From assembly GCF_018128225.1 (NCBI RefSeq), contig NZ_CP072377.1, forward strand, positions 1,736,001-1,800,000: 64,000 nt of DNA, given 5' to 3'. Below, in pieces: positions 16,942 to 26,771 of this stretch (position 1 is the stretch's first letter; each line of letters starts with the position of its first letter). The notes beneath the pieces are model-generated. The model did no database searches. It was not told the origin of the DNA and saw nothing but the letters and a program-made list of their open reading frames with translations. The position numbers and the translations under genes are program-made. This DNA comes from Leptotrichia sp. oral taxon 218 (GTDB taxonomy: Bacteria; Fusobacteriota; Fusobacteriia; Fusobacteriales; Leptotrichiaceae).

Positions 16942-19900
16942 TTAATAAATTATTCTAATTCCAAATCCACCTCTTAAATTTTTCACATCTGTGTCATATC
17001 CAGCGTTTAGCGTAACTCCTAATCTTGTATTTTCAATTCCAAGATTTAAGTCAGCTTTTCCATTTCCTCGTCTATTTTCTTTTTCACCTCTCAAGTTGTA
17101 CCAATCGGCAGTTGTATAATTTACTCTTGCTCTGTTGTCTGCATCATTTACTTTTCCAAGTTCGCTTTCATAGGCAAGTCCAACTGTCGCTATAAATGTT
17201 GTTCGTTTTGCCATCTTTTGCTTAAATTTCCATTGCACACCAACTTCAGGTTTTATCGAATAATAGTCGTTTCCTTTGACTTCAAGCCGCACTTGACCGT
17301 CTTTTTCTTTTACGCCAGTGAATCTTCCATATTCAAGCGCCAAACTTGCATATGGCTTAATACTTGTTTTTTCACTCGTTCTAAAAGTTTTACTAACTTC
17401 ATTTTTCACTGCAGCTCCGTAGCTGTAATATTCCGATTTTGCTTCAAAAATATCATCCACAACTGCAAATTTTCTCTTCATGTTATTAACTCCGCCAAAT
17501 ACTTCAGATGAAATTGTCCAATTTAAGCTGTTATTATAATCAAATGGAGTTGATTTAAAGATTCCAGCTTTTGCAACTTGCTGAACTTCTCTTGATTTTC
17601 CTAAGTCATCGAATTTAAAATTATTTCTCACAAAACCAGCATACCATCCTTTTGTATCTCCTAAATGAACTGTTTCGTCTTCATGTAAATATGCCACTCC
17701 ATACGCATTTGAATCATAATCTATAATTCCTTCGCTGTCAGTTTTGTATCCATTTTTCATTCCAAATACTTTTATTTTATTAGATTGTTTTGATTTTGTT
17801 TCCCATTCGTTATACAAATAGTCAAATTCTTTATTTAACAGATGTCCTGTTTCAAAAATTCTTTGCTGAACATTTGCATATTGATGTCCCATCATTTCGT
17901 CGTATGCTTGAGCTAGTAAAACTTGTTCATTGTTTCCAATTCCATTTAATTTTTCAAACACTTCTTTTTCACGAGAATCCAGTGCATTCATATCGTATCT
18001 TTGTTCCAATCCATCTGTGAAATTATATTCGTTTGAAGTTTTTGAAACAAAAGCCGTATAAGGAATTTTTGTCATAAGAACTCTTGTTATTTGTCCTGTT
18101 ACTGGGTCAACTTCAGGAGTTGCCATCCAAGTTAGGGAGCTTGAATAAGGAGTAAAATTAAATATTCCTGCTCTTATTTGATTTAAAAATGGATCTAAAA
18201 TTTGACTTCCTATTGCTACATTTTTTGAATTTGTAAGTCTTGAAAATTCAGTTCCGATTATTAAGTCACTATCTATTGCCATTGATGAAACGCCGTTTAA
18301 ATTTATTGGTTTTGTTCTTCCTAGCGTGTCAACATACACTCCAAAATTTGAAAATCCAATATTTTTTTGCACAGGAAAATCAATTGTCTGAACTTGGCTG
18401 TCGGTTAAAATGACTCCATTTCTCTGGATTGCTAATTTTCCGTTTGGAAGTGTCACAATTCCAACACCACCTACAGTTTTGCTTGGATCTTTTGGTGCAT
18501 AATAATCATTTGCTCCATTTGCAGAATTAATCACTCCACCAGCATTTAATTCACTCAGTACTTTTGAAGTATTTTCGGCATCTTTTCCTATTGGAAGTGA
18601 ATTTCCGCTCACACCGTTTGAATTAGCGTCATATCTCACTCCATACGATCTTGAACCAGTAATATTAATTGTTCCATAATTTTTTATAACTGATTTATTG
18701 TTTTGTGTTCCTTTAATTAACACACCATAACTTCTATCAGCGTCAATATCAATTGTTCCATAATTTTCAAGCGTACTTCCATTTAACACAGCAACTCCAA
18801 CCAAACTTTTCACATTATCATTTCCAGAATAAGAACCAGCTGTTCTAATTACTCCATTTGCTTCATTCACAAATTTTGCACCATTATCCGCAAAAACTCC
18901 TATCATTGTGTTGACTGGTTTTGCCGCTGTTGCTCCCGATGCGTCTAAATAGATATTTCCAGAATTTCTCATTGTAGTTCCTGCACCATTTCCATACATC
19001 CCCATACTAAGTCCACCGGTTACATATATATCTCCTCTATTTTCAATTGCTCCACCATCAGTTGCAGCCATTGCAATTCCGTAGTAAACATTGTTTTTAT
19101 CACTTGCGTCAGTTTCTCCAACTCTGATAACTCCTCCATTTGAATTAACTGCCACAGAATTTAATCCAGTTGAATAAACTCCGATATTTCCAAGTCCTTG
19201 TGACAAGTCAATATTTCCGTTGTTTGCCACATAACCGCCATCTTTTGCGTAAATTGCTATTATTTTTCCGTTTGTTCCAGAATTTATATTAGCGTTGTTT
19301 ACTACGACAGATTTTCCTTCAGAATAAAGGAAAGTTGACTCATTTCCCAAACTTACTTGTTCAGTTGCAGAGTTTGTGTAAAAGTTTGTCGCTGTACCTG
19401 GATTTGCTAAAATAACACCGTACGATTTATCTCCGACATTGAAATTTGATGTATTGTCACTGACTACAACTCCATTTGTTCCATAAACTCCGACAGGTTC
19501 ACTATTTAGTGCAGTCGCTGTATGTGGTGCCACATTTACCGTTCCGCTTAAATTAACGCTTCCACCTCTTTTGTAAATTCCTATTGCCTGGTCTGCTACA
19601 TTTATCACAGAATTTGTCGTCACATTTCCATTTTCACTTAATGAATAAATTCCAAATGAACCGTCATTTACATTTATAGTTCCATTATTTGTAATATTAA
19701 TTTTAGAACCACCTTTTGCATAAATTCCAACAGTTGAATTATTTTTATTGGAATCAGTTGTAGCGGCAATATTCATTGTTCCATTATTTATAACATTCTG
19801 CTCATCTGTTCCTTCCAAATAAATTCCGATTGAACGCTTACCAGAAATGTCAAAACTTTGATTACTTACAATTTGTTTTGCACTTCCGCTCGTATTTCTA

Positions 19901-22900
19901 CTAAAAATTCCAATTGAGTCGTCACCTGATAAACTTATTTTTGCGTCATTTGTCACATTTGAATTTAGCGCAACAATTCCTTTTGCTTTATTATTTGTAC
20001 TTACAATTGAGTTTCCATTAACTTTAGCTGTTGCACCGTCAACATATATTCCAGTCGAACTTGTCCCCAAAGTTATTTTATTCCATCCTGTAAATTCAGA
20101 TTTTCCAGTCATATAGGCCCCAACTCCATTTGCAGATACAAAAATATCGTTTCCATTTAAAATAGCTTTACTATTGTCAATAAATAACAATGGTTCTGAT
20201 GAAGTTGCAAGAGTTCCAGTATTGTTATAATTTAGCGTTGAGTTTTCCAAATATCCTAAACTTCCACTATTTGCAAAATTATAGTTTCCGCCATTTACAT
20301 TTATTGTGGCGTCTTTTCCGTAAAAGGCAAAAGCACGATTTCCCACAATTACATTTCCTGTCGTTGTCAAAGTTCCATTTTGTATAAACATCGCAACTGC
20401 TGGATTTTTTACAGTTCCGTCAGGATTTAAGACAGAATCTCCAACTGTTAAGTTTCCAGTATTATTTACAGTCGCCTTGTTTGCTGAATTTTGAGTTACA
20501 TAAATTGCAGCTGAACCATTTCCTATTGTTATATCTCCACTATTTTTTACATTCAAATCCTGATTTCTTACTATATTTCCAGAAATATCCTTATCAGTCG
20601 CATAAATTCCAACAGAATTATTTCCTCCTGTCAAAGGACCTTTATTTTCCACTTTGTCAAATCCTATCGCATAAATTCCAGCCGAACCATTTCCTATTGT
20701 TATACTTCCAGTGGCTTCATTTAAAATCTCAGATTTATTTACATATCCTGCAGCTGCACCGCTATATGGCGCTGTACTTGAATTATAAACTCCGTAAATG
20801 GCTGTCGACTTGTCACCAACTTTCAAAGGTCCAGCATTTTTTCCACGAGCTGAATCCAAATATATTCCAGTCGAACTAGTTGCATTTGACAAATCAAGCG
20901 TTCCATTATTTACAACTTCGTAACCTAATTCTCTCCAAGCTACTGGAGCAGTTAAAGTTTCATTTTCATTTCCTTCAGCCATAAGTCCAATTATATTTTT
21001 TGAACCTGCTGTGGCATTGACCAAAAATCCTGAATTTAAAATAGCCTCTCCATTTATCACATGCGACATCACATTTCCAGTTTCCAAAGTTACATTTGCC
21101 TTAGTTATTGCTGGTCCTTCTGTAAGCCTAATTCTTTCAGAAGAATATCCATTTGTTGTAAATGTTCCACCGCCATCGTTAATAATTGCTCCTCTTTGTC
21201 CAAAAATAGCAACTCCTGAGCCACCTAACTCAATTTTAGAACCACCTTGAAAATTAACTGTTGAACCTGTCGTAACAATTGCTCCAACTCCATTAGATCC
21301 ATTTAATTTAATATTTGATCCACTTGCAATTGTCACTTCGGATACAGCGCTTCCACCGCCATTTCCTATATAAATACCTGTTCCTGCTGTCGTTCCATCT
21401 CCAATTTTCATTTGTCCCGTATAAGAAATTTTACTTCCATTATCGGCAAATAATCCAACACCATTTGCTCCTGTTGTAATCGAAGTATCTATCGTTTTTG
21501 GCGTAGAACCTCCTTGTTTATCGGCATAAATACCAATTGCATAATTTTGTCCGTCTGTATTTCCAACTTTTATTCCACCTGTGTAACTTGAAATTTTCGT
21601 ATTTCCTTTTAAAACTAATCCAATAATTCCATTTCCACCATCTGCTCCTGTTGTAAAGTCAAGTGCTGGAGTTGTTGAAACAAGTTCAGCTGGAGTTGAT
21701 GAATTATTTCCTGATTCATTAGTTCCATCCAGATAGACTCCTACTCCATAACCATTTACTCTTCCAATAGAATTTTGTATTTTCCCAGCATTTTTAATAT
21801 AATAAGCGACTTGATTTTGAGAATTTTTGTTCAAGTCAATAGTTCCGTTTGTTCCGTCAACTGTCGCATCTTGAGTTAAATAAACTCCAACAGAAGAATT
21901 AGCTGCATTAGAGAGTACAATATTTCCTTCTTGAGAAATTGTCGATTTTGGAGTATAAATTCCAACTGTGCTTTCATCGTTTAAATTTATCGTTCCAGTA
22001 TTTTTTATAATCGAATCTCCAACACTTCCTGCATAAAGTTTTGTAGTTCCATCATAAACATTACTTGCAAACATTCCTGTTGAATTCTTTTCATTTACTT
22101 CAATAGTTCCGCCATTTTCCAATTCAATCTTTTTACCAGCAGCACTACTTGCTCCAAACATTCCAACCGACGACTTTCCGTCAAGTTTAATTTTTCCAGT
22201 ATTTTTACCTTTAGCGTTATCTTTTACAAATATTCCAGTTGATTCTTTTCCAGAAAACTCAATGTCTTTAGAATTCAAAACTTCAGTTCCAGTATCTTTT
22301 CCATACATTCCAATCACAGATTCAAAATTACTTACAATTGTTCCTGCATTTTCAATTTTTGCACTTGCTATAGCCGCCATTCCTGTCGAATTTTTACTTT
22401 TCAAAGTAATTGTCCCAGCATTTTTACCTTTAGTTCCGCTATCACTTACATAAATACCAGTTGACTGACTTCCAGTAGAAGTTCCTTCCACAGTTATATT
22501 AGAACTATTTAAGACATCTGCTCCATTTTTTCCAAACATTCCAGTTGACTGGTCACTTTTTACAAGAATATCTTTAGAATTTTTCAATGTTGATTTATTT
22601 CCATACATTCCAACAGATTCATTTCCATTTACTGTAACTGTCCCTTGATTTTCTGCATTTAAGTCAGAATTTGAACTTGTTGAACTTTCAGCAAAAATAC
22701 CTGCTGATTTTGTCATATTGACATTTATATTTCCTGCATTTTCATTAGTTATATTTAAAGTTCCCCCAGTTAATAATCCGTACATTCCAGCACTTTTGTT
22801 TTCACTGCTTCCAGCATTTCCAACATTTATAGTTCCGCTATTTTTCATACTATGACTGTTACTTGAAAACTCTCCATAAATTCCTGCTGAATCTGATTTT

Positions 22901-25900
22901 TCAATAGTAATCGAGTTTTTATTTTCAGCATCACTGTTTTTAAGAAAAATTCCTGCTGATTTATCGCTAGTCATTTTAATTTTTCCCAAATTCGTAATTG
23001 TAGATTCAGTTTCTCCGTAAATTCCAGCTGACTTATCGCCAGACATCTCAATTTTACCAGTTGCATCATTTGTCACAGTCGACTTAGTTGCAGAAATTCC
23101 AATTGATTTAGTTTTACTTCCAGCAATTTTACCATTATTTAAAACATTTATTTTATCCACGCCATTTGAAACATTATTCTTTGCCAAAATTCCAACTGAG
23201 TTATCCATATCTACAGAAATAGTCGCATTTCCTTCATTTTTCAATGTCAAAACTTTTGAAACACCACTTTCTGTTTCCCCATAAATTCCAACACTTTTAT
23301 TTTGAGTTCCACTTGGCGTAAGATTTATATTCCCATTATTTACAGCAGAATAATCTTTCGTTGCATTTATCGTAAGTTTTGCAAACATTCCAGCACTTTC
23401 GCCTGATTTTACATTTATCACACCATTACTATTATTTGTAGAATTACTGTCCTGTGTATAAATTCCAGCTGACTTATCACCTTCAACATCAACAGTGGCA
23501 GCATTTGTCACAGTCGAATCATTTTTTCCAAACATTCCAGCTGAACCTTGTGCTTCTGTTTTGATTGTTCCACTTAAATTAGAAACCGTACTCGCATCTC
23601 CAAATAATCCCACAGAAGATTTTCCACTTGTCGTAATATTTCCTTTATTTTCCAATGTTGATTTATTATTACCATAAATAGCAGTAGAACCTTTGTTTGC
23701 AGTAGTTATTATATTATTATTTAACCCTGTCGAATTATTTAAATAAATTCCCACAGCTCCATTATTTCCAGTCAAAGCAAGTGTCCCATTATTTTCAACT
23801 GTTGCTCTATTTATTCCAGAAATTGTAGTCTTTATATTCGAAGTCAAAATTTTCCCAGAATTTATATTCACTGTTCCGCCATTTGTCACAAAAAGCTGTG
23901 CTTTGTCAGACACATTACTAAATTTCCCTGCTACCGTTGTATTTAAATCATCATCAATATTTACAGTTGTCCCATTTTCGCTATAAAATAAAGCTGAACC
24001 TGCAGCCATTTTTGAAACTGTCAAATTTCCAAGTATAGAATTAGTTATATTTACAGTTGGCGTTCCTACATTTCCAAAATAAGCAAAAACCGCATTTTTT
24101 CCAATGCTTGTTTCCAATTTATTTATAGAAAATCTATTACCAAATTCTGAAGTATCAGAAGAATAAAGTCCAATTGTTCTTTCTCCAAGCGTCAATTTAG
24201 CGTTATCAGAAAATGTCGTTGTACCAGCTTCTGAATAAACTCCCATCCCTGTATTAGAAGTTGTTGAGTTCCCAACTACAATCTCAGATTTTACCGTTCC
24301 TGTTGAATTATTATTAAAAATCCCTATTCCACCATTATTAGCCGTAATTGTTCCAGCATCGTGAGAAAATGTCCCATTTTCAGAATAAAGCGCAACTGCT
24401 CCTCCACCGTTTGTCGTTACATTTCCTTCATTTGTAAATGTTCCTCCATTTTGAACTACAGCATGATATTTATCACTTGATATAGTTTTTCCGCTTTCAT
24501 TTGTAACGGTAGAATTTCCAGCATACACTCCTATTGAATTACTTCCAGTTGCAGCAATTGTCCCAGAGTTTTTAAAGTTTGTATTTTCCAACATCACACC
24601 ATAGCCATTAGTTCCAGCAATATTGATAGTATTGTTGTTTCCATTAATTCCTGTAATGTTTCTAAAATACATTCCGATATTTTTGTCTCCATTTACATCA
24701 ATTTTTCCATCATTTGCAAATGCCGCCGTTTCAGAAAAAACTCCCATATTTCCACCAACAGTGCTGTTAATAGTTATTGTTCCTGTACTTGTATTTTTCA
24801 TATTTGTAGCATCTGCACTTCCAACACGGATTCCCATACTTCCAGTTGCATTTCCAGATATTATTATATTTTTATTATTCTCAACTTTTGAATTAACTTC
24901 AGAGTAAAGTCCAAATGAGTTATTTCCCGTTATTGTAATTGTTCCGTCATTTACAGCTCCATCATTTCCTAATTCATCCAAAAGAGTGATTCCACCTGAT
25001 TCTTCTCCTTTTACATTTATATTTCCTAAATTTTGAAATTTTGATTCATTTCCTAAATCAACTCCAGTTTTTGCAACTACCATTCCATGGCTTTTTTTAT
25101 TTTCCAAGTCGATAGTTCCACTACTATCATTAATAGCTATCATATGCCAACTATTTTTTAGGATGGAATTATCAACTAAAATATCACTTGTTGCAAATCC
25201 TGCTGAATTTTCTCCATTCATAACAATATTTTTTTTATTTATTAAGGTATGCTTATTTACACCAGTATTCTTTTCAGAAGTAAATATCATTGCAACTTGA
25301 TTATTATTATTTCCTTGAATAAGTCCATTATTTATACCCGTAACTTTCATGACTTGATGCGTATCTGGCTGAACTTCTATTCCAGCCGTAACTTCAGCTA
25401 CTAAATAAATAGTACCATTATTAGTAAAAGAATAAACAGGTGTTGTAATTCCACCCCATTCTATTATTCCATTTTTTTGGCTGGTTGGCAGTCCCGGATC
25501 TAATGTAACTGCTCTTTTTGTAGTTATATCTACATACATAACAGTATTTGTTGCAGTAGTAAAATCTCCACTATTAGTTATATATTCAGCAATTGCATTT
25601 TGCTTATTAGCAGCACCTTTACTTAAATAATAATCTTTTCCATCTAAATTTTTATTCTGATTCATTGTAAATCCTTGGTTATTCCCATACGGCTCTAAAG
25701 CTGGAACTTGAAACTCAACATTATTAATAGTAAGTTTTGGAGTTTTCACAACAGGTTTTTGTGGCTGAGTTACCGTTAAAGCCTGAATTTCATTAACACT
25801 TGGCGCAGTTATATTCATCTCAATATTTGGCGAACTAAGCTGCATTGAAATTGATGGCGCTTGTGCCAATACTGGTTCCTCTGGTGCTTTTGGTGCAGTA

Positions 25901-26628
25901 ACATTTATTGAAACTGGCGTTATTGTTGGCAATTTTATTACTGGCGCATCTAGTGGCTTATTTACATTTAAAGTCACATTTGGTTTTATCACTTTTTTTG
26001 GCATGTCAATTTGTGGCTCTATTTTTATTTCTTCCTTTTGAATTGACTTTGGTCTTACATTTGCCATTATTTGAATTTCTACTTCTGGCTCTTGAACATC
26101 TAATAAGTTTACAAGTCCAGATTTTGTAGTTCTTCTTGTCGAATCATAGTTTGTAATTTGACCCATGATACTTTGTGCATTTCTTCCTTTTGTAAGTAAA
26201 ACTCCTCTTTGCGACCAGTCTCCTCTGGAATACATATATTTTCCTTCTTTATCTCCATATCCTTTGAAAACTCCGCTATTTCTGCTAGCAAAAGTATTCA
26301 CTCCAAATTGCCAGCTGCTCCAAGGTGATTTTATAACTTGATCCCCTTGTTCCATAAGTTCGATTAATTCTAATTCTGCATCATCTATTTCTTTTTCATT
26401 CTGCTTTTTAGTTTTCTTAATGTGAAGTCGTGTACTGTCCGCCGCCATCACAATTTCTTTATTTACTCTTTCGTAAAGCATATTAGGATTTGTGTTAAGT
26501 CCTGTCGAAAAAGTTATCATTCCTGTCATAAGATATGTAAATAGCAAAGCCTCGGTATATCTCACACCTCTCACTTGCTTTGCTAACGCTTTCATATCTC
26601 TTTGAGCTTGTCTTAAATTATTTGTCAT
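16942..26628 (-). CDS. Giant type V autotransporter adhesin-like protein (3228 residues)
   Basis: Predicted outer-membrane protein. The start is the ATG at 26626-26628 (AGGAG six nucleotides upstream); an earlier in-frame start lacks a ribosome-binding site. Residues about 1-60 form the fusobacterial autotransporter N-terminal module (NNLRQAQRDMKALAKQVRG, then hydrophobic ALLFTYLMTGMITFSTG). A proline/valine-rich linker follows (about 200-300). The passenger (about 330-2900) is dense in degenerate units of the form N-x-G-x-I...S-x-G-I-Y/M/F, expected to fold as a beta-helix. The last ~290 residues are a beta-barrel ending GGFGIRIIY, aromatic-terminal as in outer-membrane proteins. No frameshift is seen over 9.7 kb. 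It is likely an adhesin or aggregation factor; the ligand is unknown. A PpiC-type chaperone gene lies upstream on the same strand. Confidence 0.92.
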   Translation of the reverse strand: MTNNLRQAQRDMKALAKQVRGVRYTEALLFTYLMTGMITFSTGLNTNPNMLYERVNKEIVMAADSTRLHIKKTKKQNEKEIDDAELELIELMEQGDQVIKSPWSSWQFGVNTFASRNSGVFKGYGDKEGKYMYSRGDWSQRGVLLTKGRNAQSIMGQITNYDSTRRTTKSGLVNLLDVQEPEVEIQIMANVRPKSIQKEEIKIEPQIDMPKKVIKPNVTLNVNKPLDAPVIKLPTITPVSINVTAPKAPEEPVLAQAPSISMQLSSPNIEMNITAPSVNEIQALTVTQPQKPVVKTPKLTINNVEFQVPALEPYGNNQGFTMNQNKNLDGKDYYLSKGAANKQNAIAEYITNSGDFTTATNTVMYVDITTKRAVTLDPGLPTSQKNGIIEWGGITTPVYSFTNNGTIYLVAEVTAGIEVQPDTHQVMKVTGINNGLIQGNNNNQVAMIFTSEKNTGVNKHTLINKKNIVMNGENSAGFATSDILVDNSILKNSWHMIAINDSSGTIDLENKKSHGMVVAKTGVDLGNESKFQNLGNINVKGEESGGITLLDELGNDGAVNDGTITITGNNSFGLYSEVNSKVENNKNIIISGNATGSMGIRVGSADATNMKNTSTGTITINSTVGGNMGVFSETAAFANDGKIDVNGDKNIGMYFRNITGINGNNNTINIAGTNGYGVMLENTNFKNSGTIAATGSNSIGVYAGNSTVTNESGKTISSDKYHAVVQNGGTFTNEGNVTTNGGGAVALYSENGTFSHDAGTITANNGGIGIFNNNSTGTVKSEIVVGNSTTSNTGMGVYSEAGTTTFSDNAKLTLGERTIGLYSSDTSEFGNRFSINKLETSIGKNAVFAYFGNVGTPTVNITNSILGNLTVSKMAAGSALFYSENGTTVNIDDDLNTTVAGKFSNVSDKAQLFVTNGGTVNINSGKILTSNIKTTISGINRATVENNGTLALTGNNGAVGIYLNNSTGLNNNIITTANKGSTAIYGNNKSTLENKGNITTSGKSSVGLFGDASTVSNLSGTIKTEAQGSAGMFGKNDSTVTNAATVDVEGDKSAGIYTQDSNSTNNSNGVINVKSGESAGMFAKLTINATKDYSAVNNGNINLTPSGTQNKSVGIYGETESGVSKVLTLKNEGNATISVDMDNSVGILAKNNVSNGVDKINVLNNGKIAGSKTKSIGISATKSTVTNDATGKIEMSGDKSAGIYGETESTITNLGKIKMTSDKSAGIFLKNSDAENKNSITIEKSDSAGIYGEFSSNSHSMKNSGTINVGNAGSSENKSAGMYGLLTGGTLNITNENAGNINVNMTKSAGIFAESSTSSNSDLNAENQGTVTVNGNESVGMYGNKSTLKNSKDILVKSDQSTGMFGKNGADVLNSSNITVEGTSTGSQSTGIYVSDSGTKGKNAGTITLKSKNSTGMAAIASAKIENAGTIVSNFESVIGMYGKDTGTEVLNSKDIEFSGKESTGIFVKDNAKGKNTGKIKLDGKSSVGMFGASSAAGKKIELENGGTIEVNEKNSTGMFASNVYDGTTKLYAGSVGDSIIKNTGTINLNDESTVGIYTPKSTISQEGNIVLSNAANSSVGVYLTQDATVDGTNGTIDLNKNSQNQVAYYIKNAGKIQNSIGRVNGYGVGVYLDGTNESGNNSSTPAELVSTTPALDFTTGADGGNGIIGLVLKGNTKISSYTGGIKVGNTDGQNYAIGIYADKQGGSTPKTIDTSITTGANGVGLFADNGSKISYTGQMKIGDGTTAGTGIYIGNGGGSAVSEVTIASGSNIKLNGSNGVGAIVTTGSTVNFQGGSKIELGGSGVAIFGQRGAIINDGGGTFTTNGYSSERIRLTEGPAITKANVTLETGNVMSHVINGEAILNSGFLVNATAGSKNIIGLMAEGNENETLTAPVAWRELGYEVVNNGTLDLSNATSSTGIYLDSARGKNAGPLKVGDKSTAIYGVYNSSTAPYSGAAAGYVNKSEILNEATGSITIGNGSAGIYAIGFDKVENKGPLTGGNNSVGIYATDKDISGNIVRNQDLNVKNSGDITIGNGSAAIYVTQNSANKATVNNTGNLTVGDSVLNPDGTVKNPAVAMFIQNGTLTTTGNVIVGNRAFAFYGKDATINVNGGNYNFANSGSLGYLENSTLNYNNTGTLATSSEPLLFIDNSKAILNGNDIFVSANGVGAYMTGKSEFTGWNKITLGTSSTGIYVDGATAKVNGNSIVSTNNKAKGIVALNSNVTNDAKISLSGDDSIGIFSRNTSGSAKQIVSNQSFDISGKRSIGIYLEGTDEQNVINNGTMNIAATTDSNKNNSTVGIYAKGGSKINITNNGTINVNDGSFGIYSLSENGNVTTNSVINVADQAIGIYKRGGSVNLSGTVNVAPHTATALNSEPVGVYGTNGVVVSDNTSNFNVGDKSYGVILANPGTATNFYTNSATEQVSLGNESTFLYSEGKSVVVNNANINSGTNGKIIAIYAKDGGYVANNGNIDLSQGLGNIGVYSTGLNSVAVNSNGGVIRVGETDASDKNNVYYGIAMAATDGGAIENRGDIYVTGGLSMGMYGNGAGTTMRNSGNIYLDASGATAAKPVNTMIGVFADNGAKFVNEANGVIRTAGSYSGNDNVKSLVGVAVLNGSTLENYGTIDIDADRSYGVLIKGTQNNKSVIKNYGTINITGSRSYGVRYDANSNGVSGNSLPIGKDAENTSKVLSELNAGGVINSANGANDYYAPKDPSKTVGGVGIVTLPNGKLAIQRNGVILTDSQVQTIDFPVQKNIGFSNFGVYVDTLGRTKPINLNGVSSMAIDSDLIIGTEFSRLTNSKNVAIGSQILDPFLNQIRAGIFNFTPYSSSLTWMATPEVDPVTGQITRVLMTKIPYTAFVSKTSNEYNFTDGLEQRYDMNALDSREKEVFEKLNGIGNNEQVLLAQAYDEMMGHQYANVQQRIFETGHLLNKEFDYLYNEWETKSKQSNKIKVFGMKNGYKTDSEGIIDYDSNAYGVAYLHEDETVHLGDTKGWYAGFVRNNFKFDDLGKSREVQQVAKAGIFKSTPFDYNNSLNWTISSEVFGGVNNMKRKFAVVDDIFEAKSEYYSYGAAVKNEVSKTFRTSEKTSIKPYASLALEYGRFTGVKEKDGQVRLEVKGNDYYSIKPEVGVQWKFKQKMAKRTTFIATVGLAYESELGKVNDADNRARVNYTTADWYNLRGEKENRRGNGKADLNLGIENTRLGVTLNAGYDTDVKNLRGGFGIRIIY

Positions 26629-26715
26629 AAATTCTCCTATTCTTATCCTCAATTAAAAAAAAAATATTATAATTTTTAATAAAATTTTTGTTTTTAGCGG
26701 CCTTAATTATATCAT

Positions 26716-26751
26716 AAAAAAAAACCTTATTCAATGAATAAAGTTTTTTTT
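26716..26751 (-). terminator. Terminator after the parvulin-type chaperone gene
   Basis: Compact hairpin (ACTTTATTC / GAATAAGGT on the minus strand, 3-nt loop) flanked by A and T runs, between the chaperone stop codon and the autotransporter start. Confidence 0.7.
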
Positions 26752-26771
26752 ATTTTATTAATTTAATTATT

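Noticed and set aside
17900-25300. Regular repeats as a CRISPR array
   Set aside because: The units are degenerate protein-coding beta-helix repeats in one long open frame, not identical direct repeats with unique spacers.
17218-26291. Several ORFs opposite to or inside the autotransporter gene
   Set aside because: They lie within a 9.7-kb intact gene, have no ribosome-binding sites and look like reverse translations of its repeats.
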